This document shows, in pieces, positions 8,383-16,508 of a DNA stretch of 45,508 nt. The position numbers were made by a program, and so were the translations under genes. The notes beneath the pieces were generated by a model, which was not told the origin of the DNA, ran no database searches, and was given only the letters and a program-made list of their open reading frames with translations. The stretch is from an uncultured Oscillospiraceae bacterium (lineage in GTDB: Bacteria; Bacillota; Clostridia; Oscillospirales; Oscillospiraceae): assembly GCA_902497145.1 (NCBI GenBank), contig CABVDR010000013.1, positions 1 through 45,508 on the forward strand, in the 5' to 3' direction. Positions within the stretch are counted from its first letter, which is position 1. Each line of letters opens with the position of its first letter.

Positions 8383-9717
8383 ATGGGGGTCTACAGCAAA
8401 GAGGACATCATCCGCATCGTCCGGGAAGAGGAAATCGAGTTCGTGCGCTTGCAGTTTACCGACATTTTCGGCATGCTCAAAAACGTTGCCATCACCGCGT
8501 CCCAGATTGAAAAGGCGGTCAGCAACCAGTGTATGTTCGACGGCTCCTCCATTGAGGGCTTCGTCCGCATTGACGAGTCTGACCAGTACCTCTACCCGGA
8601 TCTGAAGAGCTTCCGTATCTTCCCCTGGCGGCCCAGCCACGGTAAAGTGGCCCGGCTGATCTGCGACGTATACAACACCGATGGAACCCCCTTCGTGGGC
8701 GACCCCCGCTATGTGCTCAAGCGGGTGATCCAGAAGGCCAACGACATGGGCTACGACCGTTTCAATGTGGGCCCGGAGGCGGAGTTCTTCCTGTTCAAGA
8801 CCGACGAGGAGGGCAAGCCCACCACCCAGACCAACGACGAGGCGGGCTACTTCGACCTGGGCCCCCTGGATCACGGGGAGTCCACCCGGCGGGAGATCTG
8901 CATGGCGCTGGAGCAGATGGACTTTGAGATCGAGGCCAGCCACCACGAGTGCGCCCAGGGCCAGCATGAGATCGACTTCAAGTACGCCGAGGCCCTCCAC
9001 GCCGCCGACAACATCATGACCTTTAAGCTGGCGGTCAAGACCCTGGCCCAGCGCAACGGCCTCCACGCCACCTTCATGCCCAAGCCTATCTTCGGGATAG
9101 CGGGCTCCGGTATGCACACCAACATGTCCCTGTTCCGCAACGGCAAAAACGCCTTCTACGACCCCGACGATCCCCGCGGCCTGTCCAAAGAGGCGTACAG
9201 CTTCATCGCCGGACTGCTCCACCATGTGCGGGGCATGGCGGCGGTGACCAACCCCCTGGTCAACTCCTACAAGCGGCTGGTGCCCGGCTACGAGGCCCCC
9301 TGCTACCTGGCCTGGTCGGCCTCCAACCGCTCCGCCCTCATCCGCATCCCCGCCAGCCGGGGGCAGGGCACCCGGGTGGAGCTGCGCTCCCCCGACCCCT
9401 CCTGCAACCCCTACCTGGCCTTCGCCGTCTGCCTGGCCGCCGGCCTGGACGGCATCGAGAAGGGCATGACGCCCCCGGCGGAGATCACCGAGAACATCTA
9501 CGCCATGGACGCCGCCGCCCGGAAGGCCCACGGCATCGAGAGTCTGCCCGGCTCCCTGGAGGAGGCCCTCCGCGCCCTGGAGGCCGACCAGTTGATCCTG
9601 GACACCCTGGGCGGGCACGTGGCCGCCAACTACCTGACGGGCAAGTGGCGGGAGTGGGACGAGTACCGCACCCGCGTGTCCTCCTGGGAGCGGGAGAAGT
9701 ACATCATCAACTATTAA
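8383..9717 (+). CDS. glnA: Glutamine synthetase, type I
   Basis: 444 aa, the length of GSI-alpha. It makes glutamine from glutamate, ammonia and ATP. Conserved parts seen: FDGSSIEGFVRIDESD near the N-terminus, GPEAEFFLF (metal ligands), HHECAQGQHEIDF, GSGMHTNMSL, NPLVNSYKRLVPGYEAP and RIPASRGQGTRVELRSPDPSCNPYL. The ATG at 8383 follows AAAGGGG; longer upstream reading has no family similarity and overlaps the promoter. The next gene, an ANTAR regulator, starts seven bases after the stop and is probably cotranscribed. Confidence 0.96.
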   Translation: MGVYSKEDIIRIVREEEIEFVRLQFTDIFGMLKNVAITASQIEKAVSNQCMFDGSSIEGFVRIDESDQYLYPDLKSFRIFPWRPSHGKVARLICDVYNTDGTPFVGDPRYVLKRVIQKANDMGYDRFNVGPEAEFFLFKTDEEGKPTTQTNDEAGYFDLGPLDHGESTRREICMALEQMDFEIEASHHECAQGQHEIDFKYAEALHAADNIMTFKLAVKTLAQRNGLHATFMPKPIFGIAGSGMHTNMSLFRNGKNAFYDPDDPRGLSKEAYSFIAGLLHHVRGMAAVTNPLVNSYKRLVPGYEAPCYLAWSASNRSALIRIPASRGQGTRVELRSPDPSCNPYLAFAVCLAAGLDGIEKGMTPPAEITENIYAMDAAARKAHGIESLPGSLEEALRALEADQLILDTLGGHVAANYLTGKWREWDEYRTRVSSWEREKYIINY

Positions 9718-9723
9718 GGCCCC

Positions 9724-10272
9724 GTGGAGACGGTGGTCGTCGCCTTTGAGGGCGAGAAAAACGGCCGGAGACTCAAGGAGCTGCTGGAGAGCTCCGGGAC
9801 GGCCGCCTGCCTGCTCTGCCGCTCCGCGGATCAGGTCAAGCGCCTGGTCCGCCAGCAGCGGCTCACCACCGTGGTGTGCGGCTATAAGTTCCCGGATGGG
9901 ACGGCGGAGGAGCTGGCCGGGGAACTGCCCGGCTTCTGCACGGTGCTGCTGCTGGCCCCCCGCGGCCTGCTGGAGCTGGTGCCGGAGCGCCCTGGACTCC
10001 TCCGCCTCTCCGCCCCCGCAGGCAGGCGGGAGCTGCTCGCCGCGGTGGAGGAGCTGCTTCGGCTGGGCGAGGAGGCCGGAGCCCTCCTGCCGCCCCGGCG
10101 GAGCCGTGAGGAGCGCGAGGTGGTGGAGCGGGCCAAGGAGCGGCTGATGGCGCGGAACGGCATGACCGAGGAGGAGGCCCACCGGGCCCTCCGGCGGCGG
10201 AGCATGGACCGCCGCATCCCTCTGGCAGACGCGGCGCGGATGCTCTTGGATGAGGAGCGCCCCGCCCCTTGA
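9724..10272 (+). CDS. ANTAR-domain RNA-binding antiterminator with degenerate receiver domain
   Basis: 182 aa from GTG at 9724. Residues 1-115 look like a degenerate response-regulator receiver: an alpha/beta pattern (VVVAFEGEKNGRRLKELLE, TVVCGYKFPDGTAEELA) without the usual acidic phosphorylation pocket. A basic helical linker (RRSREEREVVERAKERLM) leads into the C-terminal ANTAR bundle AKERLMARNGMTEEEAHRAL, then RRRSMDRRIPLADAARMLL. ANTAR proteins bind paired RNA hairpins and prevent intrinsic termination. Its position directly behind glnA and the terminator in the glnA leader suggest autogenous control of glutamine synthesis; this is inference. A promoter for the next operon overlaps its stop codon. 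Confidence 0.85.
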   Translation: METVVVAFEGEKNGRRLKELLESSGTAACLLCRSADQVKRLVRQQRLTTVVCGYKFPDGTAEELAGELPGFCTVLLLAPRGLLELVPERPGLLRLSAPAGRRELLAAVEELLRLGEEAGALLPPRRSREEREVVERAKERLMARNGMTEEEAHRALRRRSMDRRIPLADAARMLLDEERPAP

Positions 10273-10297
10273 CAAAGGGGAAAAATTGGCGTAGTAT
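10269..10297 (+). promoter_or_regulatory. Promoter of the B12 riboswitch operon
   Basis: -35 TTGACA (10269-10274), 17-bp spacer, -10 TAGTAT (10292-10297). The -35 overlaps the stop codon of the preceding ANTAR gene. Confidence 0.7.
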
Positions 10298-10324
10298 GTC
10301 TTCCGACAACTTGATAGCATGGAC

Positions 10325-10500
10325 AGTGCCGCCCTCCGGGGCGGGTAAAAGGGAATCGGGTGCAAATCCCGAACGATCCGGTCACTGTAAGCGGGGAGCC
10401 GGCCGCAGACGCCATTGTGGAGACACGAGAAGGCGCGGCCCGGCGGAGAGCCGTAAGTCAGGAAACCTGCTGTCTGTGCAGAAGGATAGGTGTCTTCCGC
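10325..10500 (+). promoter_or_regulatory. Cobalamin (adenosylcobalamin) riboswitch
   Basis: Conserved core elements occur in order: GGGAATCGGGTGCAAATCCC, then CCGGTCACTGTAAGCGGGG, a variable arm (GCCATTGTGG ...), and the B12-box-like AAGTCAGGAAACCTGCTGTC near 10454-10473. An intrinsic terminator follows at 10560-10589, so cobalamin binding should cause premature termination. Limits are approximate. Confidence 0.93.
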
Positions 10501-10559
10501 AGAAAGTAGCCTGTCTGTTTGCCGCCGTGTGGTCCGATTGTGCCCATGGCGATGAGCAG

Positions 10560-10589
10560 TCCCGCTTTCCGTCGGAAAGCGGGATTTTT
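10560..10589 (+). terminator. Expression-platform terminator of the B12 riboswitch
   Basis: Perfect 11-bp stem TCCCGCTTTCC / GGAAAGCGGGA with GTC loop and T5 (10585-10589), 30 bp before the first gene of the transporter. Confidence 0.88.
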
Positions 10590-10619
10590 CTGTCCACAGC
10601 ACAAAAAAGGAGGATTATC

Positions 10620-11630
10620 ATGAAAAAGCTCGTACCCCTGACCCTCGCCCTCGCCCTGGGCCTGACGGCCTGCGGCACCGCCGGCCAGAATCCGGCCCCG
10701 GCGGCCAGCCCCACCCCTGCGGGGGATGTCCAGGGCGCGGAAACCCCGGCAAACACCGAGGGATTTCCCTTTACCCTGACCACCAAGGACGGCGCGGAGG
10801 TCACATTTACCCACGTGCCCGAAAAGGTCATCGCCGCCAACGCCAACGCGGGCGACCAACTGATGGCCCTGGGGCTGGGGGATAAGATCATCGCCACCGC
10901 CTACACCAACTCCGACATCAACCCCAAGTGGGACGCGGAGTACAAGGCCATCCCCGAGGTGGCGGAGACCTACATCTCCCTGGAGACCGTTTTGAGCCTG
11001 GAGCCGGACTTCGTCTACGGCCGCTCCAGCGCCTTCAGTGAGAAATATAACACGGAACATGACACCCTCTCCCAGTACGGAATTATGTCCCTGTCCTCCA
11101 TCGAGGGCTACAAGCTGGGGGCTGATTTGGAGGACGTATATCAGGATTTCTATAACCTGGGACGCATCTTCCAAGTGGAAGAACGGGCGGAGGAGTTGGT
11201 GAATGACATGCAGGCCCAGATTGCCGCCGCCGAGGAGGCGGTGACGGGCCAGGAGGCCATCCCGGTGTTCGTTTTTGACATGGCCCAGGAGGAGGGCGCC
11301 TACACCTGCGGCAACAACTTCACCTCCAAGCTCATCGAGCACGCGGGCGGCGTCAACATCTTCAACGATCTGGACACCACCTGGGCCACCGTGAGCTGGG
11401 AAACCGTGGTGGAGCGGGCCCCCGAGGTGATCATCATCGACGACTACGGCGATACCTCTCTGGAGGAGAAGATTGCCCAGCTCAAGGAGAACCCTGCCTT
11501 GGCCACGGTGCCCGCCATCCAGAACGACCGCATTATCTCCGTGACGCTGTGCGAGTCTTTTGCCAGTTCCATGACGGGCGACACGGTGGAGAAGTTTGCC
11601 CGTGCCTTCCACCCCGACTGCTTCGCGTAA
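10620..11630 (+). CDS. btuF: Corrinoid ABC transporter substrate-binding lipoprotein (BtuF-like)
   Basis: 336 aa. A lipoprotein signal with lipobox LTAC puts the lipidated cysteine at residue 18. A Pro/Ala-rich linker follows, then a type III periplasmic-binding fold: PEKVIAANANAGDQLMALGLGDKIIATAYT, SLETVLSLEPDFVYGRSS, and the C-terminal lobe AGGVNIFNDLDTTWATVSWE. This fold binds cobalamin, siderophores or heme. The cobalamin riboswitch upstream makes B12 or cobinamide by far the likeliest ligand. AAAGGAGG precedes the ATG. The permease gene starts nine bases downstream. Confidence 0.88.
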   Translation: MKKLVPLTLALALGLTACGTAGQNPAPAASPTPAGDVQGAETPANTEGFPFTLTTKDGAEVTFTHVPEKVIAANANAGDQLMALGLGDKIIATAYTNSDINPKWDAEYKAIPEVAETYISLETVLSLEPDFVYGRSSAFSEKYNTEHDTLSQYGIMSLSSIEGYKLGADLEDVYQDFYNLGRIFQVEERAEELVNDMQAQIAAAEEAVTGQEAIPVFVFDMAQEEGAYTCGNNFTSKLIEHAGGVNIFNDLDTTWATVSWETVVERAPEVIIIDDYGDTSLEEKIAQLKENPALATVPAIQNDRIISVTLCESFASSMTGDTVEKFARAFHPDCFA

Positions 11631-11639
11631 GAGGGCGGT

Positions 11640-12710
11640 ATGAAGCAGTTTTGCAGGCTGGTGAAGACTCACACCTTTCTGACCTGTCTGGTGCTGGCAG
11701 CGGTGCTCCTGGCATCTATCATCATCGGCATCGGCACCGGGCCGGTGGCCATCCCCTTTGCCGAGGTGTGGCGGGTGATGTTCCACCGGCTGGGCGGCCT
11801 GCTGACCGGCTCGGAGCTCCCCCTGGAGGGGGTGCGGGAGAGCACCCAGAACATCGTCTGGTTCCTGCGGGCCCCGCGGGTGCTGCTGGGGGCCCTGGTG
11901 GGGGCGGCCCTCACCCTTTCCGGCGTGGGGATGCAGGCATTCACCAAGAATCCGCTGGCCGAGCCCTATGTGCTGGGCATTTCCTCCGGCGCATCACTAG
12001 GCGCGGTGCTGGCCATGCTGCTGGGGGTGTCCCTGCCTGTGCTGGGCCGCCTGTCGGTGTCCGCCGGCGCCTTTGCCGGGGCTCTGGTGTCCATCCTCCT
12101 GGTGTACCTTCTGGCCCGCACCCGAAATGCGGTGACGCCGATCCGGCTGATCCTGGTGGGAGTGGCGGTATCCGCCATGTTCCAGGCATTTACCAACTAC
12201 ATCGTCTATACCGCCCCGGACGACGCCGCCGTCCGGGAGGCCACCTTCTGGATGCTGGGAGGACTGGGCAGCGCGGAGTGGGCCGACGTGCCCCTGCTGG
12301 CCGGCCTAGTGCCTCCGGCCCTCCTGCTGATGCTGGCCCTGGCCAAGCCCCTCAACGCCATGATGATGGGGGACAGCTCCGCCGTCACCCTGGGAGTCAA
12401 CCTGACGGTGGTGCGCAATGTGCTCATCGGCGTCACCGCCCTGCTGACCGCCTCCTCGGTGGCGGTCAGCGGCTGCATCGGCTTTGTGGGGCTGGTCATC
12501 CCCCACCTGGTTCGCTCGGTGGTGGGGCCGGATCACCGGAAGCTGGTTCCCCTGGCCACTCTGTTCGGGGCCATCTTTCTCATCTGGGTAGACGTGGGAG
12601 CCCGGATCATCAAGCCGCCGGCGGAGATCCCCGTGGGAATCCTGACGGCGTTCCTGGGCGCGCCCCTGTTCCTGTGGATGATCAAGGTGCGCCGCTATGA
12701 ATTCCAGTAG
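11640..12710 (+). CDS. btuC: Corrinoid ABC transporter permease (FecCD/BtuC family)
   Basis: 356 aa, very hydrophobic with about ten membrane helices. It carries family signatures RAPRVLLGALVGAALTLSGV, QAFTKNPLAEPYVLGISSGASLGAV, and near the end CIGFVGLVIPHLVRSVVGPDHR followed by VDVGARIIKPPAEIPVGILTAFLGAPLFLWM. The IPHLVR segment is the coupling region to the ATPase. It forms the membrane channel of the importer with its neighbours and shares their riboswitch-controlled transcript. Confidence 0.92.
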   Translation: MKQFCRLVKTHTFLTCLVLAAVLLASIIIGIGTGPVAIPFAEVWRVMFHRLGGLLTGSELPLEGVRESTQNIVWFLRAPRVLLGALVGAALTLSGVGMQAFTKNPLAEPYVLGISSGASLGAVLAMLLGVSLPVLGRLSVSAGAFAGALVSILLVYLLARTRNAVTPIRLILVGVAVSAMFQAFTNYIVYTAPDDAAVREATFWMLGGLGSAEWADVPLLAGLVPPALLLMLALAKPLNAMMMGDSSAVTLGVNLTVVRNVLIGVTALLTASSVAVSGCIGFVGLVIPHLVRSVVGPDHRKLVPLATLFGAIFLIWVDVGARIIKPPAEIPVGILTAFLGAPLFLWMIKVRRYEFQ

Positions 12711-12722
12711 GGGGTCTGCGCC

Positions 12723-13490
12723 ATGATAGAGGCAAAACAGGTCCGGTACGGCATCCGCAGCCGGGAGATCCTCCGGGGCGTGGATTTCCGGGTGGAGAAG
12801 GGGGAGTTCGTCGGGCTCATCGGCCCCAACGGCAGCGGCAAATCCACGTTCCTCAAAAACGTCTACAAGGTGCTCCGCCCCCAGGCGGGGGAGCTGACCC
12901 TCATGGGGGACGATCTGCTGGCCATGAGCAACCGGGAGATGGCCCAGCGGCTTGCCGTCATGGTACAGGAGCAGGAGGCCGCCTTCGACTTCACGGTGGA
13001 GGAGGTGGTCATGATGGGGCGGCAGGCCCGCAAGCGGCTGCTGGAGACCGACAGCCGGGAGGACCGGGCGCTGGTAGGGGAGATCCTGGCGCACACCGGG
13101 CTGGCCTCCCTGCGGGAGCAGGGGTTCTCCACCTTGTCCGGCGGGGAGAAGCAGCGGGTGCTTATCGCCCGGGCCCTGGCCCAGCAGACGGCGGTGCTGG
13201 TGCTGGACGAGCCGACCAACCACCTGGACATCAAGTACCAGCTCCAGCTCATGGAGCTGGTGCGGGGGAGCGGATGTACCGTAGTGGCCGCCATCCACGA
13301 TCTCAATCTGGCCGCGGCCTACTGCCACCGGCTCTACGCATTGAAGGACGGGGTGATCGTGGGGGAGGGCGCGCCCAAAGAGCTCCTTACCCCCGCTTTT
13401 CTGCGGGAGGTGTACGAGGTGGAGGCGGAGGTGCTCACCGGACGGGACGGCTCCCTGCGGGTGTTCTTTTACCCGTCCCGCATATCATAA
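12723..13490 (+). CDS. btuD: Corrinoid ABC transporter ATP-binding protein (BtuD/FecE family)
   Basis: 255 aa. Walker A GPNGSGKS at residues 34-41, Q-loop VMVQEQ, signature LSGGE at residues 138-142, Walker B VLVLDEPTNHLD and the switch His in AAIHDLNLA. Hydrolysis of ATP by its dimer drives import through the permease. It starts 12 bases after the permease stop and ends at a strong terminator, so it is the last gene of the operon. Confidence 0.92.
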   Translation: MIEAKQVRYGIRSREILRGVDFRVEKGEFVGLIGPNGSGKSTFLKNVYKVLRPQAGELTLMGDDLLAMSNREMAQRLAVMVQEQEAAFDFTVEEVVMMGRQARKRLLETDSREDRALVGEILAHTGLASLREQGFSTLSGGEKQRVLIARALAQQTAVLVLDEPTNHLDIKYQLQLMELVRGSGCTVVAAIHDLNLAAAYCHRLYALKDGVIVGEGAPKELLTPAFLREVYEVEAEVLTGRDGSLRVFFYPSRIS

Positions 13491-13525
13491 AAACGGCCCC
13501 CGGGCAGCGCCCGGGGGCCGTTTTA
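13490..13525. terminator. Bidirectional terminator between btuD and the GNAT gene
   Basis: AAAACGGCCCCCGGGC - AGC - GCCCGGGGGCCGTTTT: a 16-bp perfect stem with A and T runs, usable on both strands. Confidence 0.9.
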
Positions 13526-14515
13526 TTCTGCCAGCCAGTCGAAAGCCAGGCGGGGGGTGCCGTCCTCCACATAGATGGTGCCGCAGGGGAGAAAGCCGTG
13601 CCTGGCGATCAGATGGCGCATGACGGCGTTGTTCTCGTGGGTGTCGATGCGCAGGTGGGACATGCGTCTCTTACAGAAGTCCATACAGGCGGCAAACAGG
13701 CCGTGAACCGTGCCGTCGCCGGCCACCCGGTGGATGGTGCCGTAGGGTGCGCCGGAGCGCCAGGCCCCCTCGATGACGCGGTAGTTGGGCTCATCCCCCA
13801 GGCGGAGGACAAAGGCCCCATGGATGACTCCGTCCTGGTCAAAGACGTACAGCTCACCCCGCTGCAGATCCGCCTCCAGATCCTCCGGGAGGGGGTAACG
13901 GTCGCTCCACTGGGTGGGGTTGCCGTGCTCGGCCATGAAGCGGCGGGCCGCGCCGTAGACGGGACCCAGAGCGGGCAGATCGTCGGGCCGCGCCGGCCGG
14001 ATCATGGGTGCCGCCTCTGCGGACCCCGCGCCCGGCCCATCGGCACTCAAGAGGGCTTCCAGATGGACCTTTTGCGGCCTCAGACCGCAGGATTCGTAAA
14101 ATTTTATGGCGGAGGGATTGCAGCTCCATACATTGAGCGTCAGATTATAGCACCCGCTTTTCCGGGCGAATTCCGCCGCGTAGGCATAGAGGGCCCCGCC
14201 GATGTGCTGTGCCCGAAGCGCCTCGTCCACACACAGATCATCAATGTAAAGAGTTTTTACATCCGTCAGGATGTTGTGATTGACATACTGCTCAAATTGA
14301 CAGAAGACGTAGCCCAGCACCCGCTCCCCGCCGTCCACGGCCACAAAAATGGGTGCATTTTCATCGCTTATTTTCTGACTCAACTGGGCATCCGTGTACT
14401 TTCTGCCCCTGGCCCGGAAGAGATCCGGCCGCCCGGTGTGATGCACCTGAGCCACCTGAGCCAAAAGTTCATGGATGCGGGGGATGTCTCTCTCCGCTGC
14501 TCTGCGAATAAGCAT
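13523..14515 (-). CDS. Protein with two tandem GNAT acetyltransferase domains
   Basis: 330 aa. The first GNAT domain (about 1-160) has TLYIDDLCVDEALRAQHIGGALYAYA, the acetyl-CoA-binding strand and Q-x-x-G-x-A loop, and ends NPSAIKFYESCGL. A short Gly/Ala linker (about 160-168) leads to a second GNAT domain starting MIRPARPDDLPALGPVY. This one has VAGDGTVHGLFAACMDFCKR, then RIDTHENNAVMRHLIARHGF. Each half is the size of a free-standing acetyltransferase, so this is a fusion with no intervening stop. Substrates are unknown. The ATG at 14515 follows GGAAGGAGG. Confidence 0.85.
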   Translation of the reverse strand: MLIRRAAERDIPRIHELLAQVAQVHHTGRPDLFRARGRKYTDAQLSQKISDENAPIFVAVDGGERVLGYVFCQFEQYVNHNILTDVKTLYIDDLCVDEALRAQHIGGALYAYAAEFARKSGCYNLTLNVWSCNPSAIKFYESCGLRPQKVHLEALLSADGPGAGSAEAAPMIRPARPDDLPALGPVYGAARRFMAEHGNPTQWSDRYPLPEDLEADLQRGELYVFDQDGVIHGAFVLRLGDEPNYRVIEGAWRSGAPYGTIHRVAGDGTVHGLFAACMDFCKRRMSHLRIDTHENNAVMRHLIARHGFLPCGTIYVEDGTPRLAFDWLAE

Positions 14516-14587
14516 AGGTACCTCCTTCCTAAGCGCCCCAGAGGCGCCCCGGCGGAGCAGGGACCTCTGTCCTGTGTTCAGGAGCAA

Positions 14588-14616
14588 ATCATACCACGTT
14601 CCGCCCCGGCTGACAA
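14588..14616 (-). promoter_or_regulatory. Promoter of the tandem GNAT gene
   Basis: Reading leftward: -35 TTGTCA (14611-14616), 17-bp spacer, -10 TATGAT (14588-14593). Confidence 0.6.
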
Positions 14617-14726
14617 GGCCGGAGCCCCGGCTGGCGGTCCTTTTCCCGAACGAACCGGCCCGGGATCGCAAAATTTTGATTGCCTTTAGGCGCAAAGTGC
14701 CGTATGATGGAGGCTGGTGATGCCTT

Positions 14727-15470
14727 TTGAAAAAATTGCTTCGGGTACTGGGGCGGCTGTTTCTGGCGCTCCTGTTTTTAGCCGCCGCTGCGCTGGTTAC
14801 CCTGGGCCTGCTGCGCTGGCGGGGCCTGATCCTTCTGCCCGACGAAGCGGACCCCGACGAGTGGGAGGTCTTCGGCGTGGACGTGTCCTCCTACCAGGGG
14901 GAGGTGGACTGGCCCGTTCTGGCGGAGCAGGGGGTGGACTTTGCATTCATTAAGGCCACGGAGGGCTCCCTCCTCCAGGACAGGCGGTTTGCCGCCAACT
15001 GGGCCGGGGCGGCGGCGGCCGGAGTGCGGGCGGGAGCCTATCACTTCCTCAGCTATGACAGCCCCGGCGAGACCCAGGCGGACAACTTTATCGCTGCGGT
15101 TCCGGTGACCGAGGGGGCCTTGCCCCCGGTGGTGGATATCGAGTTCTACGGGGAATATCTGGACACGCCGCCGGAGAAAGAGCGGGTGCGGGCCATTCTG
15201 GACCCCCTGCTGGAGCGGCTGGAGGCCCACTACGGCGTCAAGCCCATCCTCTACGTGACCTACCGCTCTTACTACCGCTATATCGCTGGGGGCGGCTACG
15301 GGGACTATCCCATCTGGTGCTCCAGCCCCACGGTGTTCCCGCTGGTGCCCGGCTGGGACTTCTGGCAGTACTCCCACTCCGCCGAGCTGGAGGGCTACTA
15401 CGGGACCCAGCGGCGCATTGATCTGAACATCTTCCGGGGCGGCCGGGCGGAATTTGAGCGGTTTGGATAG
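14727..15470 (+). CDS. Membrane-anchored glycoside hydrolase family 25 lysozyme
   Basis: 247 aa. An N-terminal signal-anchor spans about residues 8-30. The GH25 barrel starts with FGVDVSSYQGEVDW (Asp52), then FAFIKATEG and GAYHFLSYD, and the catalytic PPVVDIEFYG with Asp137 and Glu139. These muramidases cut the MurNAc-GlcNAc bond of peptidoglycan. The TTG start at 14727 gives the correct signal anchor, but GGAGG (14709-14713) is 13 bases away and the best -10 (14703-14708) abuts it, so the start is less certain than the product. Confidence 0.85.
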   Translation: MKKLLRVLGRLFLALLFLAAAALVTLGLLRWRGLILLPDEADPDEWEVFGVDVSSYQGEVDWPVLAEQGVDFAFIKATEGSLLQDRRFAANWAGAAAAGVRAGAYHFLSYDSPGETQADNFIAAVPVTEGALPPVVDIEFYGEYLDTPPEKERVRAILDPLLERLEAHYGVKPILYVTYRSYYRYIAGGGYGDYPIWCSSPTVFPLVPGWDFWQYSHSAELEGYYGTQRRIDLNIFRGGRAEFERFG

Positions 15471-15527
15471 ACCGGACGGGGGCAGGCGAGAAAAAACGCC
15501 TGTCCTCTTCTATTTCCGCCGGAATTC

Positions 15528-15536
15528 TGGTATAAT
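15528..15536 (+). promoter_or_regulatory. Extended -10 promoter of the murB operon
   Basis: TGG-TATAAT (15528-15536). No convincing -35 is visible; the TGn extension would compensate. Confidence 0.5.
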
Positions 15537-15571
15537 AATAAACCAATGTATTTTGCGTGTGGGAGGTCGCT

Positions 15572-16483
15572 ATGGACCGATTTGAGAGACTGGCGGGTGC
15601 CCTGCGGCGGATACCCGGCCTGGAGGTGCGGGAAAACGAGCCCATGAAGAGGCACACCACGTTCCGCATCGGCGGCCCGGCCCGGCTGATGGCGCTGCCC
15701 AGGAGCCGGAAGGAGGCCGCCGCCGCCGTGCGGGCCGCCACAGAGGTTGGAATCGCCCCTTTTTTCCTGGGAAACGGCAGCAATCTGCTGGTGGCCGACC
15801 ACGGCTATGAGGGCTTTGTGCTCAAGGCGTGCGGCCTGGATCAGGTGCGTGAGGTCAACTGCCGTCTGCGGGCGGAGAGCGGTATCACCCTGGCCCGGCT
15901 GGCCAACGCTGCCCTGGGCCGGGGGCTCACCGGCCTGGAGTTTGCCCACGGTATCCCCGGCACACTGGGCGGAGCCGTGGTGATGAACGCCGGGGCCTAC
16001 GGCGGGGAGATGGTGCAGGTGCTCACCGCCGTCACCTACCTGGACGGGGCGGGGGAGGAGCACACCCTGCCCGCCGCCGCGTGCGCCCTGACCTACCGGC
16101 ACAGCCGGTTCTCCGACCGCCCGGACTGGCTTGTCCTGGAGGCGGAGCTGGAGCTTCGGCCGGGAGATGGAGAGGCCATCCGGGCCCGCATGGACGAACT
16201 GGCCGCCAAGCGACGGGAGAAGCAGCCCCTGGAGTGGCCCAGCGGGGGCAGTACCTTCAAGCGGCCGGAGGGCCACTTCGCCGCCGCGCTGATCGAGGGG
16301 TGCGGCCTCAAGGGCGTGGGGATTGGTGGAGCCCAGGTGTCGGAGAAGCATGCAGGCTTCGTGGTCAACCGGGGCGGCGCCACGGCGGACGACGTGCGGC
16401 GGCTGATGGCGCTGGTTCAGGAGACGGTGCTGCGGGAGACCGGCGTGGCGCTGGAGCCGGAGGTCCGGCTGCTGGGGTTCTGA
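15572..16483 (+). CDS. murB: UDP-N-acetylenolpyruvoylglucosamine reductase
   Basis: 303 aa, type II (short) MurB, an FAD enzyme of the cytoplasm that reduces UDP-GlcNAc-enolpyruvate to UDP-MurNAc, the second committed step of peptidoglycan synthesis. FAD-binding signatures: MKRHTTFRIGGPA, PFFLGNGSNLLVAD and GIPGTLGGAVVMNAGAYGGE. The catalytic serine is Ser227 in SGGSTFKRP, and the C-terminal LEPEVRLLG supplies the conserved Glu. GGGAGG precedes ATG 15572. It heads the rapZ-yvcK-whiA cluster, a common arrangement in Firmicutes. Confidence 0.95.
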   Translation: MDRFERLAGALRRIPGLEVRENEPMKRHTTFRIGGPARLMALPRSRKEAAAAVRAATEVGIAPFFLGNGSNLLVADHGYEGFVLKACGLDQVREVNCRLRAESGITLARLANAALGRGLTGLEFAHGIPGTLGGAVVMNAGAYGGEMVQVLTAVTYLDGAGEEHTLPAAACALTYRHSRFSDRPDWLVLEAELELRPGDGEAIRARMDELAAKRREKQPLEWPSGGSTFKRPEGHFAAALIEGCGLKGVGIGGAQVSEKHAGFVVNRGGATADDVRRLMALVQETVLRETGVALEPEVRLLGF

Positions 16484-16508
16484 CGGGGTGCGGAAAAAGG
16501 AGATTGCA

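Noticed and set aside
8359..10602. 747-codon open frame opposite glnA and the ANTAR gene
   Set aside because: Shadow of glnA on the other strand; composition and lack of motifs argue against coding, and it crosses the riboswitch and promoters.
14703..14708. -10 box TATGAT with -35 TTGCCT as promoter of the GH25 gene
   Set aside because: The spacing is good, but transcription from it would start after the only ribosome-binding sequence, so I did not list it as the functional promoter.
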